From Clostridiales bacterium (GTDB taxonomy: Bacteria > Bacillota > Clostridia > Christensenellales > Aristaeellaceae), in the NCBI GenBank assembly GCA_004555535.1, contig SFHU01000077.1:1-24086 (forward strand): a stretch of DNA of 24,086 nt. The letters are read 5' to 3'. This document shows positions 24,061-24,086 of the stretch, piece after piece. Below the pieces are notes generated by a model. That model saw nothing but the letters and a program-made list of their open reading frames with translations, did not search any database and was not told the DNA's origin. Numbering within the stretch: the first letter of the stretch is position 1; each line of letters starts with the position of its first letter. The position numbers and the translations under genes were made by a program.

Positions 24061-24086
24061 ATTATAACACAAAACGTACTGTTGTC
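24061..24086 (-). promoter_or_regulatory. Promoter of ribonuclease J, cut by window edge
   Basis: A perfect minus-strand TATAAT (24061-24066) lies 16 bases after GACA (24083-24086), which would complete a TTGACA if the two bases beyond the window are TT. Confidence 0.75.

Overview
The window looks like a chromosomal segment of a GC-rich member of the Bacillota (Clostridia-type), probably a gut-associated lineage. The evidence is the gene set and order: tig-clpP-clpX, ribonuclease J, a YlbF-family protein, MltG next to a U32 tRNA-hydroxylation protein, RecD2, ComFC, and a structured leader RNA resembling the clostridial raiA motif. Promoters are textbook sigma-A type (TTGACA-17-TATAAT), Shine-Dalgarno sites are strong, and GTG and TTG starts are common. 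No phage, IS element or CRISPR array was seen. The species cannot be named from the sequence alone.

Layout. 1-458: five tRNA genes on the minus strand, transcribed Pro-Glu-CAT(Ile2/Met)-Asp-Thr from a near-perfect promoter at 496-524. 588-2649: two plus-strand genes, a PLP-dependent YnbB-family enzyme and a secreted split-barrel protein, separated by a terminator whose 3' half is tandemly duplicated. 2725-6010: the proteostasis operon tig-clpP-clpX on the minus strand, with its own promoter at 6070-6098. 6263-8191: a divergently oriented membrane protein that appears to be a shortened, catalytically degenerate relative of the NdvB/GT84 cyclic glucan synthase. 8175-10105: a SpoU/TrmH RNA methyltransferase followed by a threonine dehydratase gene broken by an internal deletion plus frameshift. 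10278-15632: a four-gene export operon, adaptor-ATPase-permease-adaptor, in which the two adaptors are paralogues and each contains two lipoyl-like modules. 15788-16373: promoter, an approximately 220-nt structured RNA and a 98-aa double zinc-ribbon gene. 16455-22205: a tightly packed operon ylbF-like, mltG, trhP-like, recD2, comFC. 22280-23932: ribonuclease J with a promoter at the right edge of the window.

How the parts relate. Most genes are housekeeping: protein folding and turnover (Tig, ClpXP), RNA turnover and modification (RNase J, TrhP, SpoU methylase), cell-wall synthesis (MltG) and DNA repair or recombination (RecD2, ComFC). The less ordinary parts are the degenerate GT84-like protein, the double-adaptor MacB-type exporter, and the raiA-like RNA placed between comFC and a zinc-ribbon gene. 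The disrupted threonine dehydratase suggests loss of threonine deamination by this gene, unless the lesion is an assembly error.
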